Assembly: GCA_003024175.1 (NCBI GenBank) | Contig: MDYQ01000661.1 | Span: 62,001 to 126,000 of the forward strand | Direction of reading: 5' to 3' | From: Planoprotostelium fungivorum | Taxonomy: Eukaryota; Evosea; Variosea; Cavosteliida; Cavosteliaceae | DNA length: 64,000 nt | Shown: positions 37,502 through 47,865 of the stretch, piece by piece | How positions within the stretch are numbered: position 1 is the stretch's first letter | Layout: each line of letters starts with the position of its first letter | The notes under the pieces: model-generated | Told to the model about the DNA's origin: nothing | Seen by the model: the letters and a program-made list of their open reading frames with translations, nothing else | Database searches by the model: none | Translations under genes and position numbers: made by a program

Positions 37502-37613
37502 ATGATTACAGACGATCAATTGGGTGTCTTTGTCAACTTTCTCGGGGTGTCCATCTTTCTTCTCATCGTTGGTTACCACTATGTCGTCGCTGGCTCTGAG
37601 CTCTCCAACTGAG
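37502..37613 (+). CDS. OST4: Oligosaccharyltransferase subunit OST4 with an apparent +1 frame break
   Basis: OST4 is a tiny single-TM subunit of the ER oligosaccharyltransferase and stabilises the STT3-containing complex. The frame from 37502 reads [20 protein letters not shown], nearly the universal OST4 N-terminus. After that codon the sequence has one T too many for the family. The other frame continues [16 protein letters not shown] and stops at 37611-37613, which is the normal OST4 end, about 36 residues. Read without shift the protein ends at 37600 as [12 protein letters not shown]. The clean match on both sides of one base suggests a sequence error in a T/C-rich run or a recent mutation. 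Confidence 0.75.
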
Positions 37614-37700
37614 CGTAATGCCAAACATCTTCTGTTTTAAATATATAACCGAATCGTTGATTTCATGATACGACCCACGACACGAGCCATTCTACATCGT

Positions 37701-38508
37701 TTACTTTATTCTTCTCGCCTTCGGCTTGTGCAATATCTCCTCTCCCTCTTCTCTTCTCAACTTGCTGGCCTCTTTGAGCGCATTGCTGAGAGGATCTGCT
37801 TCATTGCGATGTGCGATGACAAACGCCTTCTCCGTATGTGTTGCACGATCGATTGTCCTGCGATCATGGATCAATGTCTACAGACGGTGATGATGACAGT
37901 GTCTCACTCTTCTAATGATGGGAGAAGAGCCTGAACAGACTTGGCCACTTGTTGCATGTTGCCTCTCGTACTCTCCAGTAATCCTTCTTCTTCTTCGGTC
38001 AAGGTCACTGGCCTGGGTTCCTCCCGGATGATGTTGGGTGTCTGTCTCAGTTCAGAGGATGACACAATGCATGTGACGCACAAAGTCGTAGTATTGCAGT
38101 TCCTTCTCGAGATGGTTCTTACAGATGGCCTCGACCTGTGAGTGGATCAGTATACATGCACCTGCAGCGATTTCATACCTCGGCACGATCTTGTACGACC
38201 TTCTTAGATAACGTTCTGAGTTGTTCCTCTAATTGTTCGATCGTCTTTGGTAACTTTTCACTGGATAGATTGGCTGTCCATCGTCAATACGCGACATCTC
38301 CTGTTGTGTTTGAAACTTCACCCTCTTGTTCTTTCTTGTCTCTCTCTTCGATCTTCCCTCGTATAACAGCCGTGATGTTCTCTAACATGTTCCCCCATAC
38401 CTGATTGAATCTCTTCTTCTGCACTGCCGTGAGTGACTTGGAGGCAGCAGTTTCCTTTGCCGCTGAATGCCAATTTGCCTCGAGCTCTTCAAAGGGGAAA
38501 TCAGCCAT
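37701..38508 (-). CDS. Coiled-coil protein, function unknown
   Basis: The start at 38508 gives MADFPFEELEANWHSAAKET. A helical domain (KRFNQVWGNMLENITAVIRG) leads to an acidic/Lys-rich stretch and long coiled coils (TIEQLEEQLRTLSKKVVQDR, EAICKNHLEKELQYYDF). Acceptors chosen by phase give VQALLPSLEETIDRATHTEK and a basic end EEILHKPKARRIK, stop at 37701. About 220 residues. The layout, a short helical head then heptads, recalls MIS12-complex kinetochore subunits such as NNF1 or NSL1, but no motif proves it. It shares a 232-base promoter with the HDAC. Confidence 0.6.
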
Positions 38509-38740
38509 GGCGGTTGTTGTCTGTTGTGGTTTGATTTGCGTTTTCCCGCCTTCGTTTTTGTGTCACAAAAGATTGAAACTATTCGTTTGTCTGAGAAGAG
38601 GAGAGTGCAGGCGCTGTGGAGCATCCATATGCAACGAGGACGGGTGGCTCATCTTCGCGACGTCTGTCGTTGTGGATGAGAATCCCAATTTCTGAACTAA
38701 ATTTATAACGTGGCCCGACGGCGACTGTCATCAGCTTCAG
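38509..38740. promoter_or_regulatory. Bidirectional promoter (coiled-coil gene / HDAC) with an E2F-like site
   Basis: The 232 bases between divergent ATGs contain TTTCCCGCC at 38542-38550, an exact E2F/DP consensus. Placement suggests cell-cycle control of one or both genes; this is inference from one motif. Confidence 0.4.
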
Positions 38741-40281
38741 ATGGGCTCAGGTGGATTGAGAGGCCAAAAGAAGAAGAGCGACACGAAAGAAGATGTTCAG
38801 TCACCAGCCCCTGCTGCACCTTCGAGCAAGCCCACGTCTGAACCTGTGGTCCTGACTGCTGTAGGAGCGTCAGATGCATCTTCTAACGAAACATCCACAA
38901 CAGCGAGCTCATCGAAGGTGATCGATCGTCATCTCAATCGAGTTCTGCCTCTAACGACGAGATCATACAGACAGGAATCGTCTTCGATGAGAGGATGAAA
39001 TTGCATTTTGCGGCGAAAAAGCATCCAGAGAGACCCGAGAGATTAGATGCCATCATCGATCTGCTGAGGGCGGAGGGAATTTTAGATAAGTGCATCCTCT
39101 GCAAGAGTCGATCAGTCACCGACAATGAATTATGTTTGGCTCACTCAAACAAGGTGTGTATCTCTCATGATGTCCCAACGAAACGTGCGATTGATCTTCT
39201 TCAGCATATGGAAACCGTCTCTGAATCCGTTCAAAAGTCGATCGACAGAGAGGCTGACGTCTATTTTACCAACGATACCTACTGCAACAAGGACAGTGCA
39301 ACGGTGGCCAGGATGTCAGCTGGCTGTCTGATCGAGTTAACGGAAAGAGTAGTCAGAGGAGAACTATCGAATGGTTTCGCTATCATAAGACCACCAGGTG
39401 AACGAACATTGAGAGGGCGTCTGCTGATCTGGATAGGTCATCATGCTGAGAGGGAGAAAGTCATGGGTTTCTGTTTGTATAATAATGTGGCCATTGCATC
39501 ACTCGTAGCCACAGAGAAATTAGCCGTGCACAGAGTCCTCGTCGTAGATTGGGACGGTGATCACTTCATCATCGACCTCACTGACTGATCGCAGTTCATC
39601 ATGGAAACGGAACGCAGCAGATCTTGGATGCGATGAACAACGTCCTCTATTTCAGTGTCCACAGACACGAAGACAAAAAGTTTTATCCTGGAACGGGGTC
39701 GATCGATGAAGTGGGAAGTGCAAAAGGTTTTTCTGTCAATGTACCGTGGGCCGAGAAGGGTTACGGTGATGCAGAGTATCTGTGGGCCTTTCACAAGGTG
39801 ATCACATCACACCTTCGTTTGATCATCATCGTGATCGACTGTCTAATGATGTTCTGTAGGTTTTATTACCTATCGCAAGAGAGTTTGATCCCGATCTGGT
39901 GATCATCTCTGCTGGCTTCGACTGTGCTGCCGGTGATCCAGTCGGCGGTATGAACGTGTCCGTCGAGTGCTTTGGTAAACTCACACAATTGGTCAGGTGA
40001 AGATGATTCTTTCATCGGTACGGCTCATCACCGACACGAACAGAGACACACAGAGAGAGAAGAAGGTCGTCATGGCATTAGAGGGAGGATACAATACTGA
40101 GGTCATATCGAAGGCCACTCTGACTTGCGTTAAGACACTGTTGGGTGAAGAGTGGAAGAACGATGACTGCCCTTTAGAAGATGAGGTGGCGCCGTCGGCG
40201 AGACAGACAGTCAAGGATGTGATTTGGACGCAGAGTCAATATTGGAAGAATCTGAAGCAGCAACTGTCCTCAATAGATTGA
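38741..40281 (+). CDS. Class II histone deacetylase
   Basis: Zinc-dependent lysine deacetylase of the HDA1/HDAC6 class. The start at 38741 opens a low-complexity basic/Ser-Ala-rich N-terminus (GQKKKSDTKEDVQSPAPAAP). The catalytic domain runs TGIVFDERMKLHFAAKKHPE, HPERPERLDAI, RPPGHHAE (tandem His), DWDVHHGNGTQQI (zinc Asp and His), VISAGFDCAAGDP and ALEGGYN. All zinc and charge-relay residues I can check are present. About 430 residues, one catalytic domain, no ubiquitin zinc finger or second domain, so closer to HDA1 or plant HDA5/15/18 types than to double-domain HDAC6. Introns are 40-60 nt. Confidence 0.93.
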
Positions 40282-40798
40282 AGAGATTTAGTCATCTTCG
40301 AGTGACATGGAAATGTGACAGAGTAACTGACCTTCGTCTTCGTAAAGACGTTGGGTGTGATGCCGGCATCTTACTTATAAACCTTCTCAGAGCTGGAGCT
40401 ATCGCACGGTAGTTGCGTGTTGCTGTCCAGTGATTTGATGGTGACGGTTGATGCGAGCTCCGAAAGACACGATCAACCCTCATCCTCTATCCTGTCGGAT
40501 GTTCTATCTCTACAGATAAAGGCAACATGCGGTCGGGACAGGACCAATTTCCTGGATTAGAAAACTCGTTTGCTTGTCCATCATCTGGCTAGGGAAATAA
40601 CAAATGATTTGGTTCGCTCAACACCACATCAAACGAGCAGAGGCCGCATCACGATCGACACCGACCTCTTCTCGCTTCGCAAATCACATCATCCTCTTTC
40701 GTCCCTGCTACATATACTTGATCTGATACAATCTTTCATACATCGCCTCCAACTTGCCTTCAGTGGCATTCCTGACTACCTTCTTTACAAAAATAAAG
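40282..40798. other. Intergenic region between HDAC and CDK-like genes
   Basis: About 520 bases. No ORF is convincing on either strand and no RNA gene is recognised. It should hold the HDAC 3' end and the CDK promoter. Confidence 0.4.
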
Positions 40799-42341
40799 AT
40801 GGACAAGTACGTCATTTTAGCTCAAGTTGGTGAGAACATTTGGAATAGAATCACGATAACTGAAGACATTTTTCTCAGGAGAAGGCACCTTCGGAGCCGT
40901 ATATAAGGCACGAAGCAAGCAGACGGGTGAAATCGTCGCGCTTAAGAAAATGTATAACCAGAATGATGAAGAGGGGTGAGACTTTGATCTGCCTTCGAAA
41001 TGGAGATGGTTTCCATTCGATCTGACTCAACGTCAAGTCTGAGCTATTTTGCCCTTCAAGAGATCAAGTATCTCAAGCAATTGAACGGCAGCCCAAATGT
41101 AATCCACCTCATAGACAGTTTCATTCACGAAGGTGAAAATTCTACGGACGATAGACGTCTCAACCTCTTAGATGTCGAGGGGATTAAGAAGGCATGCATC
41201 GTAGTCGTATTACCGTATTACGAATCCGATCTCGTCGGAGCTCAGACTGCTTTCACAGGCATCCGAGAGGTCAAGTGTGCCATGCAACAGATCCTCACAG
41301 GTGATCTCAACCCATTCATCCACATCTTCTCGATCTCACCGACGAAATCAGGTATCTCTTCGATGCACGCCAATCATGTCATGCACAGAGACATCAAACC
41401 TGCCAACATGTTGATGAGGGACGGAGAGATCGCCATCGCAGATATGGGTATGACGACCAGCACCAACACCACCTCTCCACTCCCACACCAAGTCGTCACC
41501 CTATGGTACCGCCCCCTCGAGCTGGTGATCTGTCCATGTCCATAGAGGATCATGCTGATGATCGTGTCAGCTGTTCGGTGCCAATCGATACGGCCCAGAG
41601 GTAGACGTGTGGTCTTGTGGCGTCTTGTTCATCGAGCTCATGAGCCGCAAGTGCCCGTTTCCCGGTAGAACTGAACACCATCAAGTCGTGAGTTCATCGT
41701 GAACCATCTTAAGATGGAGACTGAAGAGAGAGAAGGAATTGATCTTGGAGCTGATGGGACAGAGCTACATCGACCAATCAGAAGGGCTGAACAAGTTGTC
41801 ACTGTACGAAAAGTACATGCCAAAGAGGGAACTGCCTCGCAACTCTCAGCTGAAACGAATCTTCAGCTCGTGGGCTGACGATGCATTGGATCTATTGTTG
41901 AAGATGCTGTGTCCAGGTGAGAAGCATTTCCCGCCATTTTATTTCCCGCCATTTTATTTCCCGCCAATTTATTTCCCGCCAATTTTCTGACGGGGTACAG
42001 CCAAACAGAGGTGGACTGCTAGTCAGTTACTCGACCACCCCTTCTTCACCAACAACCCCTCCCCCTGCAGTCCCAAAGACGTCCCAAAAGTTCCCGCCAT
42101 GCACGAGTACGAGATGAAGCAAAAGTACCACAACCAAGGCAGGACGACACAGAGGAGGGAGGAGATGACACACGCACAAGGTCCTCCAAATAAGAAGCAA
42201 TGTCTACCCACTCATGCACCGATGCCACGATCACAGCCACGCAGTTTAGACAAGAACAAATTGCACTCGGGGCAAGAAGGGTATAGACACAAGGTGCCGG
42301 TGACGGGAGGCAGCAGGACATCAGAAGAAACGAGTAACTGA
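40799..42341 (+). CDS. CDK7-like cyclin-dependent kinase
   Basis: CMGC kinase. The start at 40799 reads [20 protein letters not shown], with VALKKMY and a C-helix [14 protein letters not shown] closest to the CDK7 form (RTALREIKLLQEL). Then come [17 protein letters not shown] (Phe of DFG replaced by Met), [14 protein letters not shown] (APE replaced by PLE) and [19 protein letters not shown]. The C-terminal tail has FFTNNPSP and PPNKKQCLP, reminiscent of the CDK7 end (SNRPGPTP, LPKKLIF). The catalytic Lys, HRD Asp and DxG Asp are kept. HQVVTxWYR is typical of CDK7/CAK, so a role with cyclin H/TFIIH is likely but not proven. One intron carries four E2F-like repeats. Confidence 0.8.
41917..42000 (+). 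repeat. Intron with four 15-bp repeats each holding TTTCCCGCC
   Basis: TTTCCCGCC occurs at 41927, 41942, 41957 and 41972, exactly 15 bases apart, joined by AATTTA/ATTTTA spacers, within the 84-base intron of the CDK-like gene. The repeated nonamer matches the E2F consensus. It may be a small tandem expansion or an intronic regulatory cluster. Confidence 0.85.
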
Positions 42342-42618
42342 TGACCTCTGGTGCTGATTGGATATAAAGATTTGAAAAGAGTTTCTTCATTGTGATGATC
42401 GTGATGCGATTCTCGATCGAGATCAAGTCATTCGAAGATGATGAGAAGAGATACAGAGTGATGTATTGTGGACACACCACGTTCAACAGACATGGAGTGC
42501 GACTGTCAGCGGTTCATGTCTGGGCACAAAAGCTTCCATCGATATTTTACGTAAAAATAGCAGCTTTCCCAGATCAGCATCATCCGAGGGAGAGCAATAC
42601 TGTATATAGAGTTCCACG

Positions 42619-43729
42619 ATGACTGATACTACCATCACACGCTTACCAGTCCGAGCTGGTCACAGTCGATTGACGAAACAAGAGCCAAGAGAGAAGCTCC
42701 CCGTCATACATTCACCAAAGAGCTCTCCAGATAAGAACAATAGTACAGAGAAGAACAGAGGCACAGAGAAGAACAAAGCCACAGAGAAAAAAACCAGAGT
42801 GCAGAGACAGAGGGAGACGTTCAACCCGATGACGAGTACAACGTGGAGGACACAGAAAGAGCAGATGGTCCGTGTGGCCAAGCAGAAACCAAAGTTTACG
42901 GGTATACCGAGTGAGTCATCTTCCAAGAGTCATCGTATCACATTCTCATCCAAATGTAGAAGTCCGGCTTCCGTCGCATCTGATCATGTACGACGGTAGC
43001 TCTCTGAATATATTGAGAGAATACTTCATCCAGATGGATGAAGACGGAGACGGGACAGTGTCCAGAAAAGAGTTTAGAAATGCTTATCAGGAGAGAAAGA
43101 CAAGAGATCTGAAGGTGAAGGGGGCATCGGCACCTGCCATGCCTCTCCTCACTGATAGCTTCTTCGACATCGTGGACGAGAATCAGAGCGAAACCATCTC
43201 GTTCAAAGAACTCGTCAAAGCTATGTATCCTCGCGCGACAAAAGAAGATCTCCAACACATTCACAACTGGGTGAGCGATTCTCGATCATGTTTGTGATGT
43301 AACCCGTGCGAAGGCATTCCCACCAAAGACACAGAAAGAGAAGACGTATGCGATTACAAATGAGGGAAGAGAAGAATTGGCGAGTATCTTCAAACTCTAT
43401 GACACAGGTGCGTTTGCATCATGTGACGTCTTTCATGACCAATGTTTACAGACGACTCGGGCGAGATCACTCTAGACGAGTTTAGACAAGCTACGGCCAA
43501 TCTCGGATTCAGTTACGATGACTCACGGAACATGTTCGAATCCATCGATCTCAACAAAGACAACATGGTGATCATCATCATGCATCTCACGCAAACACCG
43601 ACGCGTCTTCAGGTCAGCCTAGAAGAGTTTATAGAGGGCCTCGGTTCCACATATCTCCGCCCCGCCTCCACACAGAGGACGTCACGAAAAGAAGGAAAAT
43701 CAGAACAAGGTTCGATTTATGTGGGATAA
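42619..43729 (+). CDS. EF-hand calcium-binding protein with basic N-terminal tail
   Basis: The start at 42619 (MTDTTITRLPVRAGHSRLTK) opens a basic, Lys/Glu/Asn-rich tail with repeated TEKNR/TEKNK units. EF-hands follow: DEDGDGTVSRKEF (canonical loop), DENQSETISFKEL, DDSGEITLDEF preceded by KLYDT, and DLNKDNMVSLEEF. The last is split by an intron with its donor after the MV codons and the acceptor before SLEEF. About 275 residues. It resembles calmodulin-like/centrin-type proteins with an extended tail, acting as a Ca2+ sensor; partner unknown. The stop TAA ends at 43729, one base before the stop of the opposite gene. Confidence 0.85.
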
Positions 43730-43730
43730 C

Positions 43731-45120
43731 TTATTGCGATGTGATAAACTCGTTGTTGTGTACATTTCTTCCCTCGATGGTCTCATCGTGATCGTTGTCG
43801 AGATGATGGTTGACCTTCCATTCACCGTCTACGAAGAATTTGACGAGATAGCGCGTGCTGGGTGAGAGGTCGTCGACCTGTGAAATTTAGACGGGATGGC
43901 GGCATGTGATATGATGATGCATCACCTGTCTGATGTAAAGATCTCCACCCTTTTGTTGCATGGGGAGTAATTCCCAATCGTTCCAAGATCCTGCGACCTA
44001 TATAGAAGATGAGATCTCATGTGTGTCCGTCCATTCGTTCACCTGGACATCGTTTCCTCCATGCTCCCATCGGATGATGTGTGAGACCTTCTTATCTCCG
44101 GTCTGTGCACTCTCTCTCGCCTTTCTGTCGGCTTCCTCCTTGGCCTTTCTGTCGGCCTCAGCCTTGGCTTTAGCATCAGCGGCGGCCTTGGCATCAGCAG
44201 CGGCCTTAGCATCAGCAGCAGCCTTGGCATCAGCGGCAGCCTTAGCATCAGCAGCAGCCTTGGCATCAGCGGCAGCCTTAGCATCACCCTTGGCTTTAGC
44301 ATCAGCAGCGGCCTTGGCGTCAGCAGCGGCCTTAGCATCGGCAGCAGCCTTGGCATCAGCAGCGGCCTTGGCATCAGCAGCGGCCTTGGCATCAGCAGCG
44401 GCCTTGGCATCAGCAGCGGCCTTGGCATCAGCAGCGGCCTTGGCATCAGCAGCGACCTTGGCATCAGCGGCAGCCTTGGCATCGGCAGCAGTCTTGGCAT
44501 CAGCAGCGGCCTTGGCATCGGCGGCAGCCTTAGCATCGGCAGCGGCCTTATCAGAAGCAGCCTTAGCATCAGCAATGGCCTTGGCCTTGTTGTTGAAGGA
44601 AGCGCTCTTCTTGACGGGAGGTGGCTTAGCCACGGTGATCTGAAAGACATTTACTCATGTGAAGGTGATGGGACGTAATGTGAATAGAATGATGCGGTAT
44701 CGGTTATCACCTTCAAGATGTCGAGATCGGGGGCGACTTCTCCTCCTTCGGTCACACCTGCAGAGGCAAGCATCTTTTCGTATCCCTTGAGGAACTCGTT
44801 GAAACTGAGCAGATCGTTTCCAGAGGCATCCAATCTCTTCATCAGAGTGCGAGTGAGCTCATCGATGTTAGACTTTCCATCTTGGTAGGCGGGAACACCG
44901 CTGACGAGGTTTCTCAACTCGGTAAAGTTAAGGTTTCCATCTCCATCTTGCTCATACTCTACATCCAAGTCAGCTCTTCTCTCGTGGATATCGTGTCTTG
45001 ATGATACGATGGAATCGAACACGACTCACTCGTAAAGTAGCCAGACATGGTCGTGTACTGCTCATCGGAGAATCTGAAGATTCTGGAAGGTGAACGAACG
45101 AGAACCTTGTTAGAAGCCAT
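43731..45120 (-). CDS. EF-hand / Ala-Asp-Lys repeat / CBM48 glycogen-binding protein
   Basis: Start at 45120 (MASNKVLVRSPSRIFRFSDE). Two EF-hands lie at the N-terminus: YEQDGDGNLNFTEL and DASGNDLLSFNEF. A long, nearly perfect repeat of ADAKAA units (about 44590-44150) should form a charged single helix and then becomes ADRKAKEEADRKARE. The C-terminus fits an AMPK-type glycogen-binding module (CBM48): HIIRWEHGGNDVQV, then across an intron VAGSWNDWELLPM, YLVKFFVDGEWKVNHHLDND. The conserved Trp of GSWNDW and the VDGEW motif are present. The stop at 43731 is 1 base from the opposing gene's stop. Role inferred: a Ca2+-responsive carbohydrate- or glycogen-associated protein with a rigid spacer. I know no family with this order. 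Confidence 0.8.
44150..44590 (-). repeat. Coding tandem repeat encoding ADAKAA units
   Basis: An 18-base-period GC-rich repeat in one exon of the CBM48 protein, about 25 units. The opposite strand is also open throughout, reading ALASAA repeats; that is a by-product of the repeat and not a gene. It is likely length-variable between strains. Confidence 0.9.
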
Positions 45121-45649
45121 GCTGTTCAGATGTTGCTGTTGCGGTAAAAAGTGAGAGTCTCCCGCTTCCCTCCTTGTTTCCTTAGGATCTGAGATGCCGC
45201 TTTTTTTTCCGACATTGGACAGGTCAAAAACCAGGAAAAGATCAACGATGAGATTTTACCGAGAATGAAGACAGCAGCCTGACCCTTTGTGGTCGTATAT
45301 CAGCGCCGACAGTCTCTCTATAGAGGCACTGCTGAGCGATGTTCACGGATAGACACAGAGTCAGCCCTGGCTGTTGGTTTTAAACTGGGCGTATACAAAG
45401 AGTTGCGTGGGTGATCTGTCTGTAATGTGGGGCCGTTCTGCGATCAAAGAGTTAAACCTGACAAACACTTGTGTTTGTCTGTGGTGTGGTGTTTTTTCTC
45501 CTTTCGTTCTCTTTCGAAAATCGTAATAAAGTGACCTTGCGGTCACCAGCACTGAGGTAGCAAGTTGTCTCGTGGTGCAGATCCTTGTCTATGTAGAGGA
45601 ACATCTCACGCTTTGTGGCGGATTCGCGGTTGTAGATTGTGACCGAAGG
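45121..45649. other. Intergenic region upstream of the TTD14-like gene, with an open antisense frame
   Basis: About 530 bases between divergent starts. A minus-strand frame (45769-45452, 105 codons; TIYNRESATKREMFLYIDKD, ETTCYLSAGDRKVTLLRF) is protein-like and overlaps the proposed first exon of the TTD14-like gene. I cannot tell which strand is coding here. A run of eight T at about 45201 and no clear TATA are seen. Confidence 0.35.
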
Positions 45650-47865
45650 ATGAAGATGACAGATAGCATCGCATCTCGAGATGTTCCAGCGCGTCTTACG
45701 AGCAGCTCCTCTTCCAAGAGGTCGGTCGATCTGATTTCTCAACTGATCCATGCAGTCAGGACACCCCACCTGTCCATTCTGTCTACATCACATCATCAGA
45801 AGACAGTGGCATTCAGATCCTTCAGTTCTCTGACAGTACCTGCGATCACAAAGATCCCTTCTTTCTCTTGGAAATGGGTGACATTGGCTGCCGCGGCCGC
45901 TTGTCTCAGTGGTAAAATGTTGCATCACGTGCGTGAGAAATGATTGGATCTGCAGGTACTGCGTTAGAGGGTGAGGTCCAAGCCGACGAAGAAGTGTCTG
46001 AAGATGAAGCTGAGAACAAATTGAGAGAGGCAGTTCAGAAGCAGATGGTAATCGTAGTCCACGTTCTCTCGACTGACACATTATTCTAGAGCGATGGTTC
46101 ACCTGCCATCTACCGTATCGTCTTAACCGGTGGTCCATGCGGTGGCGTGAGATCCCATCTCAATGCATTCCATCTGACGTCTGTAGAAATCGACGTCTCT
46201 ATCTCTCGTCTCGGATCGTCTTCGTTCCCTCGGTTTCATCGTCTTTGCCGTTCCTGAAGCTTCGACCATGATCATCACCGGAGGAGGAAAATGGAAGGTG
46301 TGTCACTGATGGCGATGGAACATCATCGACATGCAGGAGATGATCTCACACGTGAACAGTCATTTGCAGACATGACGCCCGATCAGTCCATGGCATTCGA
46401 AGGAAATCTCATGAGGACAAAGATCGCGTTGGAAGATGCTTTCTATGCCATCGCGAAAGGTGAGAAGTATTTTCATCCGTGGGTCCATATCGTGATGAGA
46501 TGATGGTGATGACGATGATGACGATCGACAGCCACGAACGAGCCTTGTGTGATTCTCTGCGATAGAGGCACGATGGATACTGCCGCTTACGTACCCAAAG
46601 AGTCCTGGGAGGTGATCCCATCATCATCATCGTCCATCACGATCGTCTCATGCGATCTACAGGTCCTCTTGGACACGTTCAACTGGAACATGATGAACTT
46701 GCGCGATAGAAGATACGACGCCGTGCTTCACCTCGTCACCTCTGCCATCGGCGCTGAGAAATATTACACGACCGAAAACAACGCGGCCAGAATGGAGACA
46801 ATCGGTGAAATTCCAATGAAAACTCGTCGAAATTGACTCGTTGTAGATCAAGCTCGTGCCTTGGATTTCAAAGTTCTGAACGCCTGGGTCGGCCACCCCA
46901 ACATCTACATCTTTGATAATTCCACGGATTTTCAAGGGAAAGTCAAGAGGGTCATCACACAAGTGTGTCAGGTTGTGGGTGCACCGAAACCGGTGGACTA
47001 CAAGAGGAAATTTGTCTTGGACAGCTCGGCTAAGGATGCTATCATTCCGGTGGTCTACGAGCAGTTTGAAGTCGAGCAGACTTACCTTCTCAACTCGAAA
47101 GGAGGTGGGAAACAATGCATATTCTGACGCGATCATGATCGCGATCTCACCGATCGATGTGATGTCATGATGTCGATCGTTACGATCGCGTGATGATCGT
47201 GATCATGATCGTCATCGACAGCACGACTCATTGATATAGGACAAGATAAGACTGGTTACACTTACATCAGAAGGAGAGGCCAGAATGGCAGCTACCATTA
47301 CAGCCACTCTACCCTCGCCGGAATTCCTATGGAAGAAGCACAGCGTGAATCGATCGATAAGAGAACTGTACTGGAGAGACACATCAGTGGTAGAGAATAC
47401 GTCACCTTATTGAAGGTGATGATCATCGCGATCACCATCGCGATCGTGATGAGCTGAATGTCTTCAGCAATCTGATCCGAATCGCATCACAGTGAGAAAG
47501 AGAGTCAAGTGTTTCATCTGGAACAACCAGTACTTCCAACTGTCCACCTTTTTAGAGCCCAACATCAGCTTGACTGTATTGGAAACGGAGGTAAATCGAA
47601 CGTCATCTCATTTCGTCTCATCTCACCTCTAACATGATCGTCATCATCATCACCACCATGTCTCATCATCATGAGAAGGAAAGACTCATCCAAACAGGTG
47701 GCAGAAGACAACAGACACAGAGTTGAGATCCCCGAATGGCTGGAGGCCAAATACGAAGTGACAGGCGACGAGAGATTCTCTTCTTTCAAGATCTCAAAGA
47801 TTGGACGAGGCCCTTCTAAACTCCACCAAGCCAAACTGAGAAGGTCTATGAACCAACAGGGATAA
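45650..47865 (+). CDS. TTD14-like AAA-type NTPase
   Basis: Homologue of TRPL translocation defect 14, an NTP-binding and phosphoinositide-binding protein that moves TRPL channels in fly photoreceptors. The Walker A motif is split by an intron: IYRIVLTGGPCGG then KSTSLSLVSDRL. Then FIVFAVPEASTMIITGG, a Walker B-like CVILCDRGTMDTAAY, HLVTSAIGAEKYYTTENNAA, HPNIYIFDNSTDFQGK and a C-terminal CYTH-like part (EVEQTYLLN, GYTYIRRRGQNGSYHYSHS, KRVKCFIWNNQYFQLSTF), ending at 47865. The N-terminal exon (MKMTDS, Ser-rich, then WVTLAAAAACLSG) is plausible as a membrane or organelle lead but less certain because the opposite strand is also open. Introns near 47130 and 46480 are GATC/GATG-rich. Confidence 0.82.

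Noticed and set aside
43960-44643. Long plus-strand ORF (ALASAA repeats) opposite the CBM48 gene
   Set aside because: It is the reverse complement of the ADAKAA repeat. Repeats with an 18-base period keep all frames open; the minus strand joins to real EF-hand and CBM48 exons.
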